This document shows, in pieces, positions 45,601 through 53,816 of a DNA stretch of 64,000 bases. This DNA comes from Pseudomonadota bacterium (GTDB lineage Bacteria; Pseudomonadota; Alphaproteobacteria; Acetobacterales; Acetobacteraceae), in assembly GCA_021798915.1 (NCBI GenBank), contig JAJZBM010000008.1:40597-104596 (forward strand), in the 5' to 3' direction. Made by a program: the position numbers and the translations under genes. A model generated the notes under the pieces. It was not told where the DNA came from and made no database searches. It worked only from the letters and a program-made list of their open reading frames with translations. Within the stretch, counting starts at the first letter, position 1. Every line of letters starts with the position of its first letter.

Positions 45601-46653
45601 GATGATCCAGGATTCCGCGCCGCCCTGGGTGAAATGCACCCCGCCGGCTTGCCCGCCCCCGGCGCCGAGGGCGCGCAGCACCGCCATGCGGCGCGTCGGC
45701 GGCACGAGGAACATCATGAACCCGCCGCCGCCAGCGCCGGAAACCTTGCCGCCGATGGCGCCGGCGGCGAAGGCGCTTTCCAGCAGGCGGTCGATCACGC
45801 CGGTGCTGATCCCGGCGGCGGTGCCCTTTTTTGCGCGCCAGGAGCGATTCAGGATGTCCGCCATCTGGGAAATCTCCCCACGCAGCAGCGCGAGCTTCAT
45901 CTCGATCGCGTCGTGCTTGAGCCGGTGGAGATTTTCCAGCGCCAGCCCATCGGGCGCGGCCATGTTGCGCTGCTGCTCGGCGATGATGGTCTCCGAGGCG
46001 CGGGAGACGCCGGTGAAACAGATCACCATCGAGGTTTCCAGCTCGTTCAGCATCGCCGGCGTGACCCGGAGCGGGTTGACGATCACCCGGTCGCCGGGAA
46101 GGAATTCGATGAAATTGGCGCCGCCGAAGGTTGCCGCATACTGGTCCTGCTTGCCGCCGGCGAGGCCGAGATCGATCCGCTCGATCTCATAGGCGAGATG
46201 GGCGATGTCATAGGGGCCGAGCGGGGCGGCGAGACGGGCAACGAACGCCTCCACCAGGGCCACGACCAGCGCCGAGGACGAGCCGAGGCCGGAACCCGGC
46301 GGCGCATCGACGAACGAGGTGAGGCGAAACGGCGCCATCCGCCCGCCCCCGTGCTCGGCGATCAGCCGCCGCGCGACCCCGGCATGGAGCACGAGCCGCG
46401 CGCCCTGGAAATTCATGTCCTCGGCCGGAAAACTCTCCTCCGCTTCGAGATCGGGGGCGATGAAATGGGTGCGCCCGTCGGCGGAAGGCTCGATGAAGGC
46501 ATAGGCATAGCGGTCGATGGTGATGTTGAGGACGGCACCGCCATGCGCCTCGCTATAGGGGTTGAGATCGGTGCCGCCCCCGGCAAGCCCGAGGCGAAGC
46601 GGAACCCGCGCGCGCACCACGGCGCCGGGGGCGGGTTGGGAGGTCGCGAGCAT
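45598..46653 (-). CDS. hddA: GHMP-family kinase, D-glycero-alpha-D-manno-heptose 7-phosphate kinase-like
   Basis: 351 residues from the ATG at 46653, 2 nt after the HddC stop (a GTG at 46662 is possible). VPLRLGLAGGGTDLNPYSE is the GHMP N-terminal motif of the heptose/fucose kinase group. The ATP loop is PPGSGLGSSSALVVALVEA; the C-terminal motif is GGKVSGAGGGGFMMFLV. It phosphorylates heptose 7-phosphate at C1 in the GDP-heptose branch. Assignment is strongly supported by the HddC-GmhB partner gene upstream in the operon. Confidence 0.88.
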   Translation of the reverse strand: MLATSQPAPGAVVRARVPLRLGLAGGGTDLNPYSEAHGGAVLNITIDRYAYAFIEPSADGRTHFIAPDLEAEESFPAEDMNFQGARLVLHAGVARRLIAEHGGGRMAPFRLTSFVDAPPGSGLGSSSALVVALVEAFVARLAAPLGPYDIAHLAYEIERIDLGLAGGKQDQYAATFGGANFIEFLPGDRVIVNPLRVTPAMLNELETSMVICFTGVSRASETIIAEQQRNMAAPDGLALENLHRLKHDAIEMKLALLRGEISQMADILNRSWRAKKGTAAGISTGVIDRLLESAFAAGAIGGKVSGAGGGGFMMFLVPPTRRMAVLRALGAGGGQAGGVHFTQGGAESWII

Positions 46654-46655
46654 GA

Positions 46656-47885
46656 TCAGCACTCCGCCGTCAGGGTGGGAGGGATGAGATGGGGGGCGAG
46701 AAAGGCGGCGAGGTCGCCGCCGGGAAACAAAAGACCGCGTATCCCGGCCGAAGCCGCCGCCGCCATGTCGCTCTCCTTGTCGCCGACGAGAAGGGCGCGG
46801 GCGGGATCGATCTCCCAGGCGCGGATCAGATCGAGGATCATCCCGGGGCCGGGTTTGCGCCAGTCGCTTTCCCGGCGATAGGCGGCGATCGGCGCCTCGG
46901 GGTGATAGGGGCAGAAGCGGATATCGTCGATATTGCCGCCCGCCTGCCGCAGCGCCGCGACCATCCAGGCATGGAGAGCGGCGACCGCTGCCTCATCATA
47001 GAAGCCGCGCGCGATTCCGGCCTGGTTGGTGACGACGAAAACATGCCAGCCGGCCTCGGTCGCGGCGCGGATCGCGGCCTGCGCGCCCGGCACCCATACG
47101 AACCGCTCGCGTGTGCCGACATAGCCGTGATCGACATTGATCACCCCGTCACGGTCGAGAAAAAGCGCCTTGCGGTGCAATTGGCGGGGGATCTCGGTGG
47201 CGGCGCGGGCGAGATCGGCGGGGATGCCGATATCACGGAAATAGCCATGGGCGACCAGCCCGCGCAATTCCCCGCGCGCGGCGAGGGCGGGAAGGACGTC
47301 CCGCTCCAGCGAGCCGCGCGGCGTGAGATGCGCGACGATCTCGCGCGACATCAGGTAGAGGCCGGCATTGATCAGCCCGGCGCCGCCGTGCTGCGGCCGC
47401 TCGGCGAAAGCGGTGACGCGCTCGCCATCGAGCGTCACCACGCCATAGCGGCTGGCATCGGGGACGGCGCGGAGCACGATGCGCGCGAGCCCGCCGGGGG
47501 GGGCGCCGAGCAGCCGGGCGAGGTTGCAGTCGAACAGCGAATCCCCGTTGCAAAGCAGAAAATGCGGGGCGAGGTGAGCGCGGGCATGAAACACCGCGCC
47601 GCCGGTGCCGGCGCGCTCGGGCTCTTCCGAGACCGTGATGGTGACGGCGCGCGGCAGAGTGCGCCGGATCGGCTCGATCGCCTCCCGCAGCCGCTCGGCG
47701 AGGTGGCCGGCGAGGAGAATGAAATCGGTGATGCCGAAGCGGATCATCTCGCGCATCAGCCAGGCGAGGAACGGCCGGTCACCGATCGGCAGGATCGGCT
47801 TCGGAGTGGTCTCGGCGAGCGGGCCGAGGCGGCTCGCCATTCCGCCGGCGAGGATCACGCCTTGTCGGATCATCGGTTCGTCCAT
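46656..47885 (-). CDS. Fusion of heptose-1-phosphate guanylyltransferase (HddC) and heptose bisphosphate phosphatase (GmhB)
   Basis: 409 residues. Residues 1-235 are a sugar nucleotidyltransferase: GVILAGGMASRLGPLAETTPKPILPIGD, FLLCNGDSLFDCN, and GLINAGLYLMS. Residues about 240-405 are a HAD phosphatase: ALFLDRDGVINVDHGYVG, VVTNQAGIARGF, KPGPGMILDLI, LLVGDKESDMAAA. In GmhB a zinc site is C-x-H...C-x-C; here CPYHPE keeps Cys and His but the second pair reads ESDW, so half is lost. The starts at 47885 and 47873 are both possible. It would remove a phosphate and then activate the heptose. An FNR-type box lies 56 bp upstream. Confidence 0.88.
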   Translation of the reverse strand: MDEPMIRQGVILAGGMASRLGPLAETTPKPILPIGDRPFLAWLMREMIRFGITDFILLAGHLAERLREAIEPIRRTLPRAVTITVSEEPERAGTGGAVFHARAHLAPHFLLCNGDSLFDCNLARLLGAPPGGLARIVLRAVPDASRYGVVTLDGERVTAFAERPQHGGAGLINAGLYLMSREIVAHLTPRGSLERDVLPALAARGELRGLVAHGYFRDIGIPADLARAATEIPRQLHRKALFLDRDGVINVDHGYVGTRERFVWVPGAQAAIRAATEAGWHVFVVTNQAGIARGFYDEAAVAALHAWMVAALRQAGGNIDDIRFCPYHPEAPIAAYRRESDWRKPGPGMILDLIRAWEIDPARALLVGDKESDMAAAASAGIRGLLFPGGDLAAFLAPHLIPPTLTAEC

Positions 47886-47940
47886 GGCGCCATACTACCG
47901 GGGGACCGGGGAGGGAATACACGGGATGGAAATGAAATAA

Positions 47941-47954
47941 TTGATCCCGATCAA
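47941..47954. promoter_or_regulatory. Perfect FNR/FixK-type palindrome
   Basis: TTGATCCCGATCAA fits the FNR/Anr/FixK consensus TTGAT-N4-ATCAA exactly. It lies 56 bp upstream of the HddC-GmhB start on the minus strand, and about 226 bp before the small plus-strand ORF at 48180. Control of the heptose operon by an oxygen- or nitric-oxide-responsive CRP/FNR-family regulator is inferred. Confidence 0.55.
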
Positions 47955-48179
47955 AGATAAATCATTTTTTGTCGGCAGACTCGCCCGGCTCAACATTTTC
48001 CGCGCTCGCGCCGAAATCTCGCAAGTATTTGATGGAAAGTTTCGACCATTCGGGGTTGGGTTTGGGTTGATTTGTTCTCTCATATCATTACGTGACCTAA
48101 TGGATGATCGAAATTCCGCGGCCACACCCGGCGCGGACAGGGATGGGGGGCGATCATAATCAGGAGTTAACTATTTGCC

Positions 48180-48422
48180 ATGTATACGCTTCCCGAGATG
48201 TTCAAGCTCTCTCCCCTTTCCGGGACGCATTTGCCGCGCGACGAGGCGGAACGGCGGCCGGAAGACGTTCCGTATGAGCGCGGCCAGCAGGCCCGCGCGC
48301 GGCACCGGGACGATGCGAAACTGCCGTGGAAATTCGCCCTGCCGCTGATCGTCGCGCTCTCCCTGGCGCTTTGGGCGATCATTCTCTTCGCCGCCGAGCG
48401 TTTGATCGCCGCGATCATCTGA
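48180..48422 (+). CDS. Small single-span membrane protein, unknown
   Basis: 80 residues. A polar, charged N-terminal ~50 residues is followed by one C-terminal membrane segment (WKFALPLIVALSLALWAIILF). AGGAG lies 13 nt before the ATG. No family recognised. Its stop overlaps the convergent epimerase gene by 8 nt. It stands alone after a 294-nt A/T-richer intergenic region with the FNR-type box. Confidence 0.55.
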   Translation: MYTLPEMFKLSPLSGTHLPRDEAERRPEDVPYERGQQARARHRDDAKLPWKFALPLIVALSLALWAIILFAAERLIAAII

Positions 48423-49371
48423 CTGCTTCCGTCGCGAGCCAGTTCAGGGTCGCCGCAAGCCCCTGGCGGAGCGGCACCGGCTCACCGAGCCCAAGTGCCG
48501 CCCGCAGCGCCTCCGGCGCGCCGACCGAGTGGCGAATTTCGCCCTTCCGCGCCGGCGCGAGACGCATATCCGCGCGGCGCCCGCAAAGCCCGGCGATGGT
48601 CTCGGCGAGGTCGCGAACCGAGGTCGCGCGCCCGGTGCAGACATTGAATACCGAAGCGGGAGAAACCGCGGCCGGCGCGCCCCGCAGCCCGGCCATCGCC
48701 GCACCGAGCGCGGCCACCACATCGGCGACGTAGACGAAATCGCGCGTCTGCCCGCCATCGCCGAACACCGCGATCGGCTGGCCGGCGCGGAGGCGGTCGC
48801 AAAAGATCGAAATCACCCCCGAATAGGGCGAGCGCGGATCCTGGCGTGGCCCATAGACGTTGAAAAAACGCAGCCCGAGCGTCGGGATGCCATGCACGTG
48901 GCTGGCGACCAGGGCATGCTGCTCGCAGCCGAGCTTGTCCGCGCCATAGGCGGAAAGCGGCCGTGTTGCCGTCTGTTCGGTGATCGGCAAGGTGGCGGCA
49001 TCGCCGTAAACCGCCGCCGAGGAGGCATACACCACCGGCACCGGCGCCGGAAGGGCGCGGATCGCCTCGAACAGGGTGATCAGACCCCCGAGATTGACCT
49101 GGTGGGTGGCGAGCCACGCCTCGATCCCGCGCTCGACGGACGCGATGGCGGCGAGGTGGAAACAGCCGGCGATGCCGATAGCGGCGCTCCGCATCAGCGC
49201 CGGGTCGGTGATCGAGCCCTCGATGAAGGTGACGCCGTCGGGCAGGTTCTCGCGCCGCCCGGTGGAGAGATCATCGACCACCCGCACCCGATGCCCGTCC
49301 GCGAGCAGGGCCGCGACCAGATGCGAGCCGATGAACCCGGCGCCGCCGGTGACCAGAAAAATCTCGCTCAT
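48415..49371 (-). CDS. NAD-dependent sugar epimerase/dehydratase (extended SDR)
   Basis: 318 residues. Dinucleotide site LVTGGAGFIGSHLVAAL, then VVYASSAAVYGD (catalytic Ser region) and SAYGADKLGCEQ (Tyr-x3-Lys). FNVYGPRQDPRSPYSGVIS is typical of UDP-glucose 4-epimerase-like enzymes. It probably supplies an epimerised nucleotide sugar for the polysaccharide. A 4-nt overlap with the upstream glycosyltransferase gene couples them. Confidence 0.88.
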   Translation of the reverse strand: MSEIFLVTGGAGFIGSHLVAALLADGHRVRVVDDLSTGRRENLPDGVTFIEGSITDPALMRSAAIGIAGCFHLAAIASVERGIEAWLATHQVNLGGLITLFEAIRALPAPVPVVYASSAAVYGDAATLPITEQTATRPLSAYGADKLGCEQHALVASHVHGIPTLGLRFFNVYGPRQDPRSPYSGVISIFCDRLRAGQPIAVFGDGGQTRDFVYVADVVAALGAAMAGLRGAPAAVSPASVFNVCTGRATSVRDLAETIAGLCGRRADMRLAPARKGEIRHSVGAPEALRAALGLGEPVPLRQGLAATLNWLATEAVR

Positions 49372-50480
49372 CCCGCCCGTTCCTTCTCTTCGCGCCCGCC
49401 CGCGCCGCCGAATAGCGTGTCATAGGCGGAAAACATCGCCCGCTGGTCGAAAACCTGCTCGGCCCGTGCCCGGTTCGCCGCCCCGATCGCCGCGCGCTGT
49501 CCGGGCTCGGCGAGCAGCCGCGCCATTGCCCCGGCCAGGGCGGTTGCGTTCAGTGCGACGACATAAGGTGCGTTCGCCGGCGCCAGCATCGCCCGCACAT
49601 CGCCGACATCGGTCGCGCAAACCGGCAACCCGCTCGCCATCGCCTCCAGCACCGAAAGCGGCATCTGTTCGGTATCCGAGGACAGCGCGAAAACATCAAA
49701 AAACCGATAAAGCTCGGCCGGCTCGGCGATCGCGCCGGTGAAATGGACGCGCCCGCCAAGCCCGCGCGACGCCGCCTCCTCCACCAGCGCCGCCCGCGCC
49801 GGACCGTCGCCGACGATGACCAGCAGAACAGACGGCGGCAACTCGGCGAAGGCGGCGATCAGGCGGGAGAGATTTTTTTCCGCCCGCAAGGCGGCGACGG
49901 TGCCGATCACCGGCGCGCCGTCATTCTCCCAGGGTGGCGTGCCGCGCGCGCCGGGGGCGAAGCGGGCGAGATCGACCCCGTTCGGCACATAGCGAAGCCG
50001 CCGTCGCGGCAGCCGCCAGCGTTGGGCGGCGATGCGATAGAGAGTTTCCGAAGGCAGCATCACCGTCGCGCGGCGCAGAAAGAGGCGCCGCAGCCAGACC
50101 CGCCGCGCGATCTGCCGCGCCCGCTCCTCGGGGCCGAAACCGTCCTCCATGTGGAGATGCGGGACGCCGACCAACGCATTGGCCATCGCCCATTCGATCG
50201 TACCCCAATTGCTGGTGACCAGGAGATCGGGCCGGATGGCGCCGAGCAGCGCCCGGATGCGGCGGAGATTGGCGAGCGTCGCCCCTTTGCGCAGCGGATT
50301 GTCCGGAAACGTGACGTCGAGCCCGGGGGCGAGCCGGGCGCGGCAGGCGGTATCGCCGTCCATCGCGATGATCGCATGGCGATAGCGGGTGCCGAAATGA
50401 TTGGCCAGCGCGGCGAGGCGCATCTGCGGCCCGCCGACCGCGAAGGTCGAGAACACGTGGAGGAGAAGCGGCGGCGTCAT
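49368..50480 (-). CDS. Glycosyltransferase family 4
   Basis: 370 residues. It opens LLLHVFSTFAVGGPQMRLAALANHFG (acceptor site GGPQ). The donor half has VIGTVAALRAEKNLSRLIAA, LLVIVGDGPARAALVEEA, and SSDTEQMPLSVLEAMASGLPV. Adds a sugar in repeat-unit assembly. Lies between the epimerase and the oxidoreductase-SDR fusion with short overlaps on both sides, so these three form one operon. Confidence 0.88.
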   Translation of the reverse strand: MTPPLLLHVFSTFAVGGPQMRLAALANHFGTRYRHAIIAMDGDTACRARLAPGLDVTFPDNPLRKGATLANLRRIRALLGAIRPDLLVTSNWGTIEWAMANALVGVPHLHMEDGFGPEERARQIARRVWLRRLFLRRATVMLPSETLYRIAAQRWRLPRRRLRYVPNGVDLARFAPGARGTPPWENDGAPVIGTVAALRAEKNLSRLIAAFAELPPSVLLVIVGDGPARAALVEEAASRGLGGRVHFTGAIAEPAELYRFFDVFALSSDTEQMPLSVLEAMASGLPVCATDVGDVRAMLAPANAPYVVALNATALAGAMARLLAEPGQRAAIGAANRARAEQVFDQRAMFSAYDTLFGGAGGREEKERAG

Positions 50481-52576
50481 TGCGCCGTCGCGTCAAACGC
50501 CGCGGCGAGGAAGGCGGCGCGATCGGCGACCGGCTGCCAGGAGAGCGCCTGCTTGGCATCCGTGCAGTCGAAGCGGGCGCGAAGGCCACGCGACAGCAGA
50601 TCGCGCCAGCTCGGCGCCGCGGCGCGCCGCCCGCCGAGCCGCTTGATCAGCCATTTTCCGCGCTCGACCAGTAGAAGCCAGAGCGGCGATTGCGGATGAA
50701 AGCGGAGCGGCCGGCCGAGCGCGGCGGCGAGGGCTGCGGTATAGTCGCGGGCATCGAGCCGGACATCACCAACCACGTTGAAGGCGCGCCCGCCGATCCC
50801 CGGGGCGGTGCAGGCGCTGGCGATGGCCGCGGCGACGTCGCCTGCGAGCACGAAGGGCAACGGGTTGCGCCCGTCATTCCAGCCCAGGCAATGCTGCTCA
50901 TTGTTATAGACGCCAAGCCCGCTATGGAACGGCGAGGTGCCGGCGCCGACCACCAGGCCAGGGCGGAGAATGACGATCTCCAACCCGTCGCGGCCATTTT
51001 CAGCCAGCAAAACGCGATCGCAGATCGCCTTGGCGCGGGCGTAATCGGCGCGCTTCTCGGCCTCGGGGTCGGGTGGGGTCGCCCCGGTCACCGGGGCTGC
51101 CTGCGGGCCGAGATAGAGCCCGGCGATCGAGCCGATATGCACCAGCCGGCCGACGCCGCGCGCGCGACAGACCGCGGCCACCGTCTCGGCACCGCCGACC
51201 ATGGCACGGCGGATTTCCTCGAAACTGCCACCGCCGCCGCCATGGGCGAGATTGACGACCACCGGCGCCGTCCCGATCGCCTGCGCCACCGCCTCGGCAT
51301 CGTTGATGTCACCGCGATGGAGGGACACCGCCGGGTCATGGAAAATCGCCGGCAAATTGCGCACCGAGCGCGCCATGACGGCAACCCGCTTCCCCGCCGC
51401 GACCAGCCGCGCGACCAGATGCCGGCCGATGAAGCCGGTGCCACCGAGCACCGCGATATCGGCCGGGAGGCCCGCATCCGTGTCCTCCCGCCGCGGCGCT
51501 GGGGCCGGTTGCGCCGGCGGGAAAACCGCCGCGATCCGCTCACAGGTCTCGACCAGTGCGGCGCCGAAAGCGCCGTCCAGCTCCGGGCGCGCCCCGGCCG
51601 CGAGAGCTGCGTGGAAGGCGGCGATACTGCCTTTCATGCTGAGGAAGAATGCGTCGCTCGGCGGCCCGAGGCGCAGCATCGAACGCGCGTAGCCGGCAAG
51701 GTTGCCGAGACTGTCGCGGGCGATCTGTGCCGCGAGATGCGTCCCCGAGAGGGCATGATCAAGCGCGTCCAGCCAGCGCGTCCGCCCCTCGCGCGTGCAG
51801 CGATTGGTGAGGATATCGGCGCTCAATACCCCGTCATCGCCGATGACGCTGATCCGCCAGAAGGGATAGGATTGCCCGACCGCGAAATGGAGCTGCGCCG
51901 GAAGCCGGGCGCCGGCGAGCGAGACATCGAGGGCGGGGAAAAAATCCACCCCGGGCGCGAGGGCGACGCTCGCCCCGGCGCGCGCCCGCACCGCGCCGAT
52001 CGGGCCGGCGAGTGCCGCGATCTGCGACAGCGGATGCACCGCCTGTTCGAGCAGGATATTGCCCGGCGCATGAAACATCCAATGGCCGAATTGGCCGGCG
52101 GCGAGCTGGCGGAGCGGCACGTTATAGAGGCAGCTCACGAAACGCGGCCGCCCGATCTCCCCCGCCGCCAGCGCGCGGCGGAGGCGCAGAAACGCCGGGT
52201 GATGGACGAAATTCTGATTGACGCCGAGCGCGACCCCGCGCGTTGCCGCCCGTTCGATCAGCCGCGCCGCATCGCCCGAGGAGATGGCGAGGGGTTTTTC
52301 GAGGAGCACCGGAATCCCGGCCTCGATCAGGGGCGCCGCGACCACGTGATGCAGCGGCGGCGGCACCAGGACATGGGCGGCATCGAAGCCGCCCGCCGCC
52401 AGCGCCGCCTCGACCGACGTGAACACTGCCCCGCCCCCGAACGCGCGCGCGAGACGCCGCGCCGCCGCCTCGTTCGGGTCGATGACCGCGGCGATCTCGA
52501 GGCCGGGAAGGGAGGTCAGGGCTTCGGCGTGGATGCGGGCGATATAGCCGGCGCCGACCAGGGAGATGCGTTTCAC
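50477..52576 (-). CDS. Fusion of Gfo/Idh/MocA oxidoreductase and SDR-type epimerase/reductase
   Basis: 699 residues. Residues about 1-350 are a Gfo/Idh/MocA oxidoreductase: ISLVGAGYIARIHAEAL, VLLEKPLAISSGDAARLIE with the catalytic EKP, and GVNQNFVHHPAF. Residues about 375-699 are an SDR: IAVLGGTGFIGRHLVARLVAAG, LVHIGSIAGLYLG, then YARAKAICDRVLL (Tyr-x3-Lys) and ILRPGLVVG. Fusion of two NAD-dependent sugar enzymes suggests consecutive oxidation/reduction steps of one nucleotide sugar. The exact product is unknown. Confidence 0.85.
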   Translation of the reverse strand: MKRISLVGAGYIARIHAEALTSLPGLEIAAVIDPNEAAARRLARAFGGGAVFTSVEAALAAGGFDAAHVLVPPPLHHVVAAPLIEAGIPVLLEKPLAISSGDAARLIERAATRGVALGVNQNFVHHPAFLRLRRALAAGEIGRPRFVSCLYNVPLRQLAAGQFGHWMFHAPGNILLEQAVHPLSQIAALAGPIGAVRARAGASVALAPGVDFFPALDVSLAGARLPAQLHFAVGQSYPFWRISVIGDDGVLSADILTNRCTREGRTRWLDALDHALSGTHLAAQIARDSLGNLAGYARSMLRLGPPSDAFFLSMKGSIAAFHAALAAGARPELDGAFGAALVETCERIAAVFPPAQPAPAPRREDTDAGLPADIAVLGGTGFIGRHLVARLVAAGKRVAVMARSVRNLPAIFHDPAVSLHRGDINDAEAVAQAIGTAPVVVNLAHGGGGGSFEEIRRAMVGGAETVAAVCRARGVGRLVHIGSIAGLYLGPQAAPVTGATPPDPEAEKRADYARAKAICDRVLLAENGRDGLEIVILRPGLVVGAGTSPFHSGLGVYNNEQHCLGWNDGRNPLPFVLAGDVAAAIASACTAPGIGGRAFNVVGDVRLDARDYTAALAAALGRPLRFHPQSPLWLLLVERGKWLIKRLGGRRAAAPSWRDLLSRGLRARFDCTDAKQALSWQPVADRAAFLAAAFDATAQ

Positions 52577-52724
52577 CGTTTGCGTGCTCGTTTTACGTTG
52601 TCGTGTATTCGGCTGGTTGCGGGTCCGCGCCGGGCGGGCCTGCGGCGATGTTCCATGGGGATGGCAAATTCGGCATTAACGGCAATGCGAAATCTGTGCA
52701 ATCACGGCAAAAAAGAGGACGGCG

Positions 52725-53660
52725 ATGACCGGACGAATGGCATGGCGGGCGCTCGGGATCGCGCTCGTGCTCATGGTTGCGGCGGTCGGGCGCGGCGAGG
52801 CGCGCACGCTGCTGGTCGGGCCGGGCCGGCTCCTCCATCTTCCGAGCCAGGCCGCCGCCATCGCCGCCACTGGCGACCGCGTCGAGATCGACCCGGGGGT
52901 TTATGAGGACTGCGCCGTCTGGCGCGCCGATCACCTCACCATCAGCGGCGCCGGGCCGGGCGTGGTGATCGAAAACCGTATCTGCCAGGGCAAGGCGATT
53001 TTCGTCACCGATGGCGCCGATATCACCATCGCCGGTCTCACCCTGCGCCATGCCCGCGCGCCGGAACGCAACGGCGCCGGCATCCGCGCCGAGGGCGGCG
53101 ATCTCACCCTCCGCGCCATGCGCTTCATCGACAACGAAAACGGCATCCTCGCCGCGCCCATGCCGCACGCCACCATCCGCATCGAGGACAGCATGTTCGC
53201 GGATAACGGCGTCTGCGCCCCGGTCTGCGCGCACGGCATCTATGTCAACGATCTCGCCAAACTCTCCATCCTCGGCTCGCGCTTTTTCGAGACCCATGAC
53301 GGCCATCACATCAAATCCCGCGCCCGCGCGACCGAGCTGATCGGCAATACGATCACCGACGGGCAGCACGGCACAGCGAGCTATCTCGTCGATCTGCCCA
53401 ATGGCGGCGCCCTCCTGATGCGCGGCAATACCCTCGAAAAAGGTCCGAAAACCGAAAATACCGGCACCGCCATCGCGATCGGCGAAGAGGGCGTGACACA
53501 TCCCGACGGCGCCATCACCCTCACCGGCAACCGCTTCACCAATGACGGCCCGGCGGAGACGGTGTTCCTGCGCAACCGCTCCCCCATCCCCGCCGAACTC
53601 CGTGATAATGCTTTCACAGGCAAGGTCATTCCCCTGATCGGGCCAGGGGAAAGCAAGTAA
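52725..53660 (+). CDS. Exported right-handed beta-helix protein
   Basis: 311 residues with a signal peptide (about residues 1-27, ending GRGEARTL). The body is a parallel beta-helix with repeated short strands: DYE-type GVYEDCAVWRADHLTISG, then GAGPGVVIENRICQGKAIFV, ITIAGLTLRHARAP, and similar turns through residue ~290. Such proteins bind or cleave polysaccharide, often pectate-lyase-like. No catalytic set is certain. The position next to polysaccharide genes suggests modification or scaffolding of the exported polymer. Confidence 0.8.
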   Translation: MTGRMAWRALGIALVLMVAAVGRGEARTLLVGPGRLLHLPSQAAAIAATGDRVEIDPGVYEDCAVWRADHLTISGAGPGVVIENRICQGKAIFVTDGADITIAGLTLRHARAPERNGAGIRAEGGDLTLRAMRFIDNENGILAAPMPHATIRIEDSMFADNGVCAPVCAHGIYVNDLAKLSILGSRFFETHDGHHIKSRARATELIGNTITDGQHGTASYLVDLPNGGALLMRGNTLEKGPKTENTGTAIAIGEEGVTHPDGAITLTGNRFTNDGPAETVFLRNRSPIPAELRDNAFTGKVIPLIGPGESK

Positions 53661-53702
53661 AAGGTTCTTTTTTGAAAAAAAGAACCAAAAAACTTTTATC
53701 CG
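53658..53702. terminator. Family-A hairpin repeat after the beta-helix gene
   Basis: Stem GGTTCTTTTTT/AAAAAAGAACC at 53663-53686, then the shared tail CAAAAAACTTTTATCCGTTGGG. The reverse complement of the copy at 30757 matches almost completely. Intrinsic terminator at a convergent junction. Confidence 0.75.
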
Positions 53703-53709
53703 TTGGGCA

Positions 53710-53803
53710 GTGCCTGCGGCACTGCCCTCTCTGAGGAGATTTGCCACGCCGAGAAAACGGAAAGAAAGTCTTTTTGCTTCTTTTTCTTCAGAAAAAGAAG
53801 ATC
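53710..53803. terminator. Family-B hairpin repeat before the SMP-30 stop
   Basis: Hairpin at 53777-53800 with stem CTTCTTTTTC/GAAAAAGAAG and loop TTCA. The preceding AGAAAGTCTTTTTG and TGCGGCACTGCCC segments also occur at 17750-17814. It lies directly after a family-A hairpin. Confidence 0.65.
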
Positions 53804-53816
53804 TTCTTCTCTTTTC

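Noticed and set aside
50690..52906. 738-codon plus-strand frame
   Set aside because: Antisense to the oxidoreductase-SDR fusion, which has two sets of catalytic motifs.
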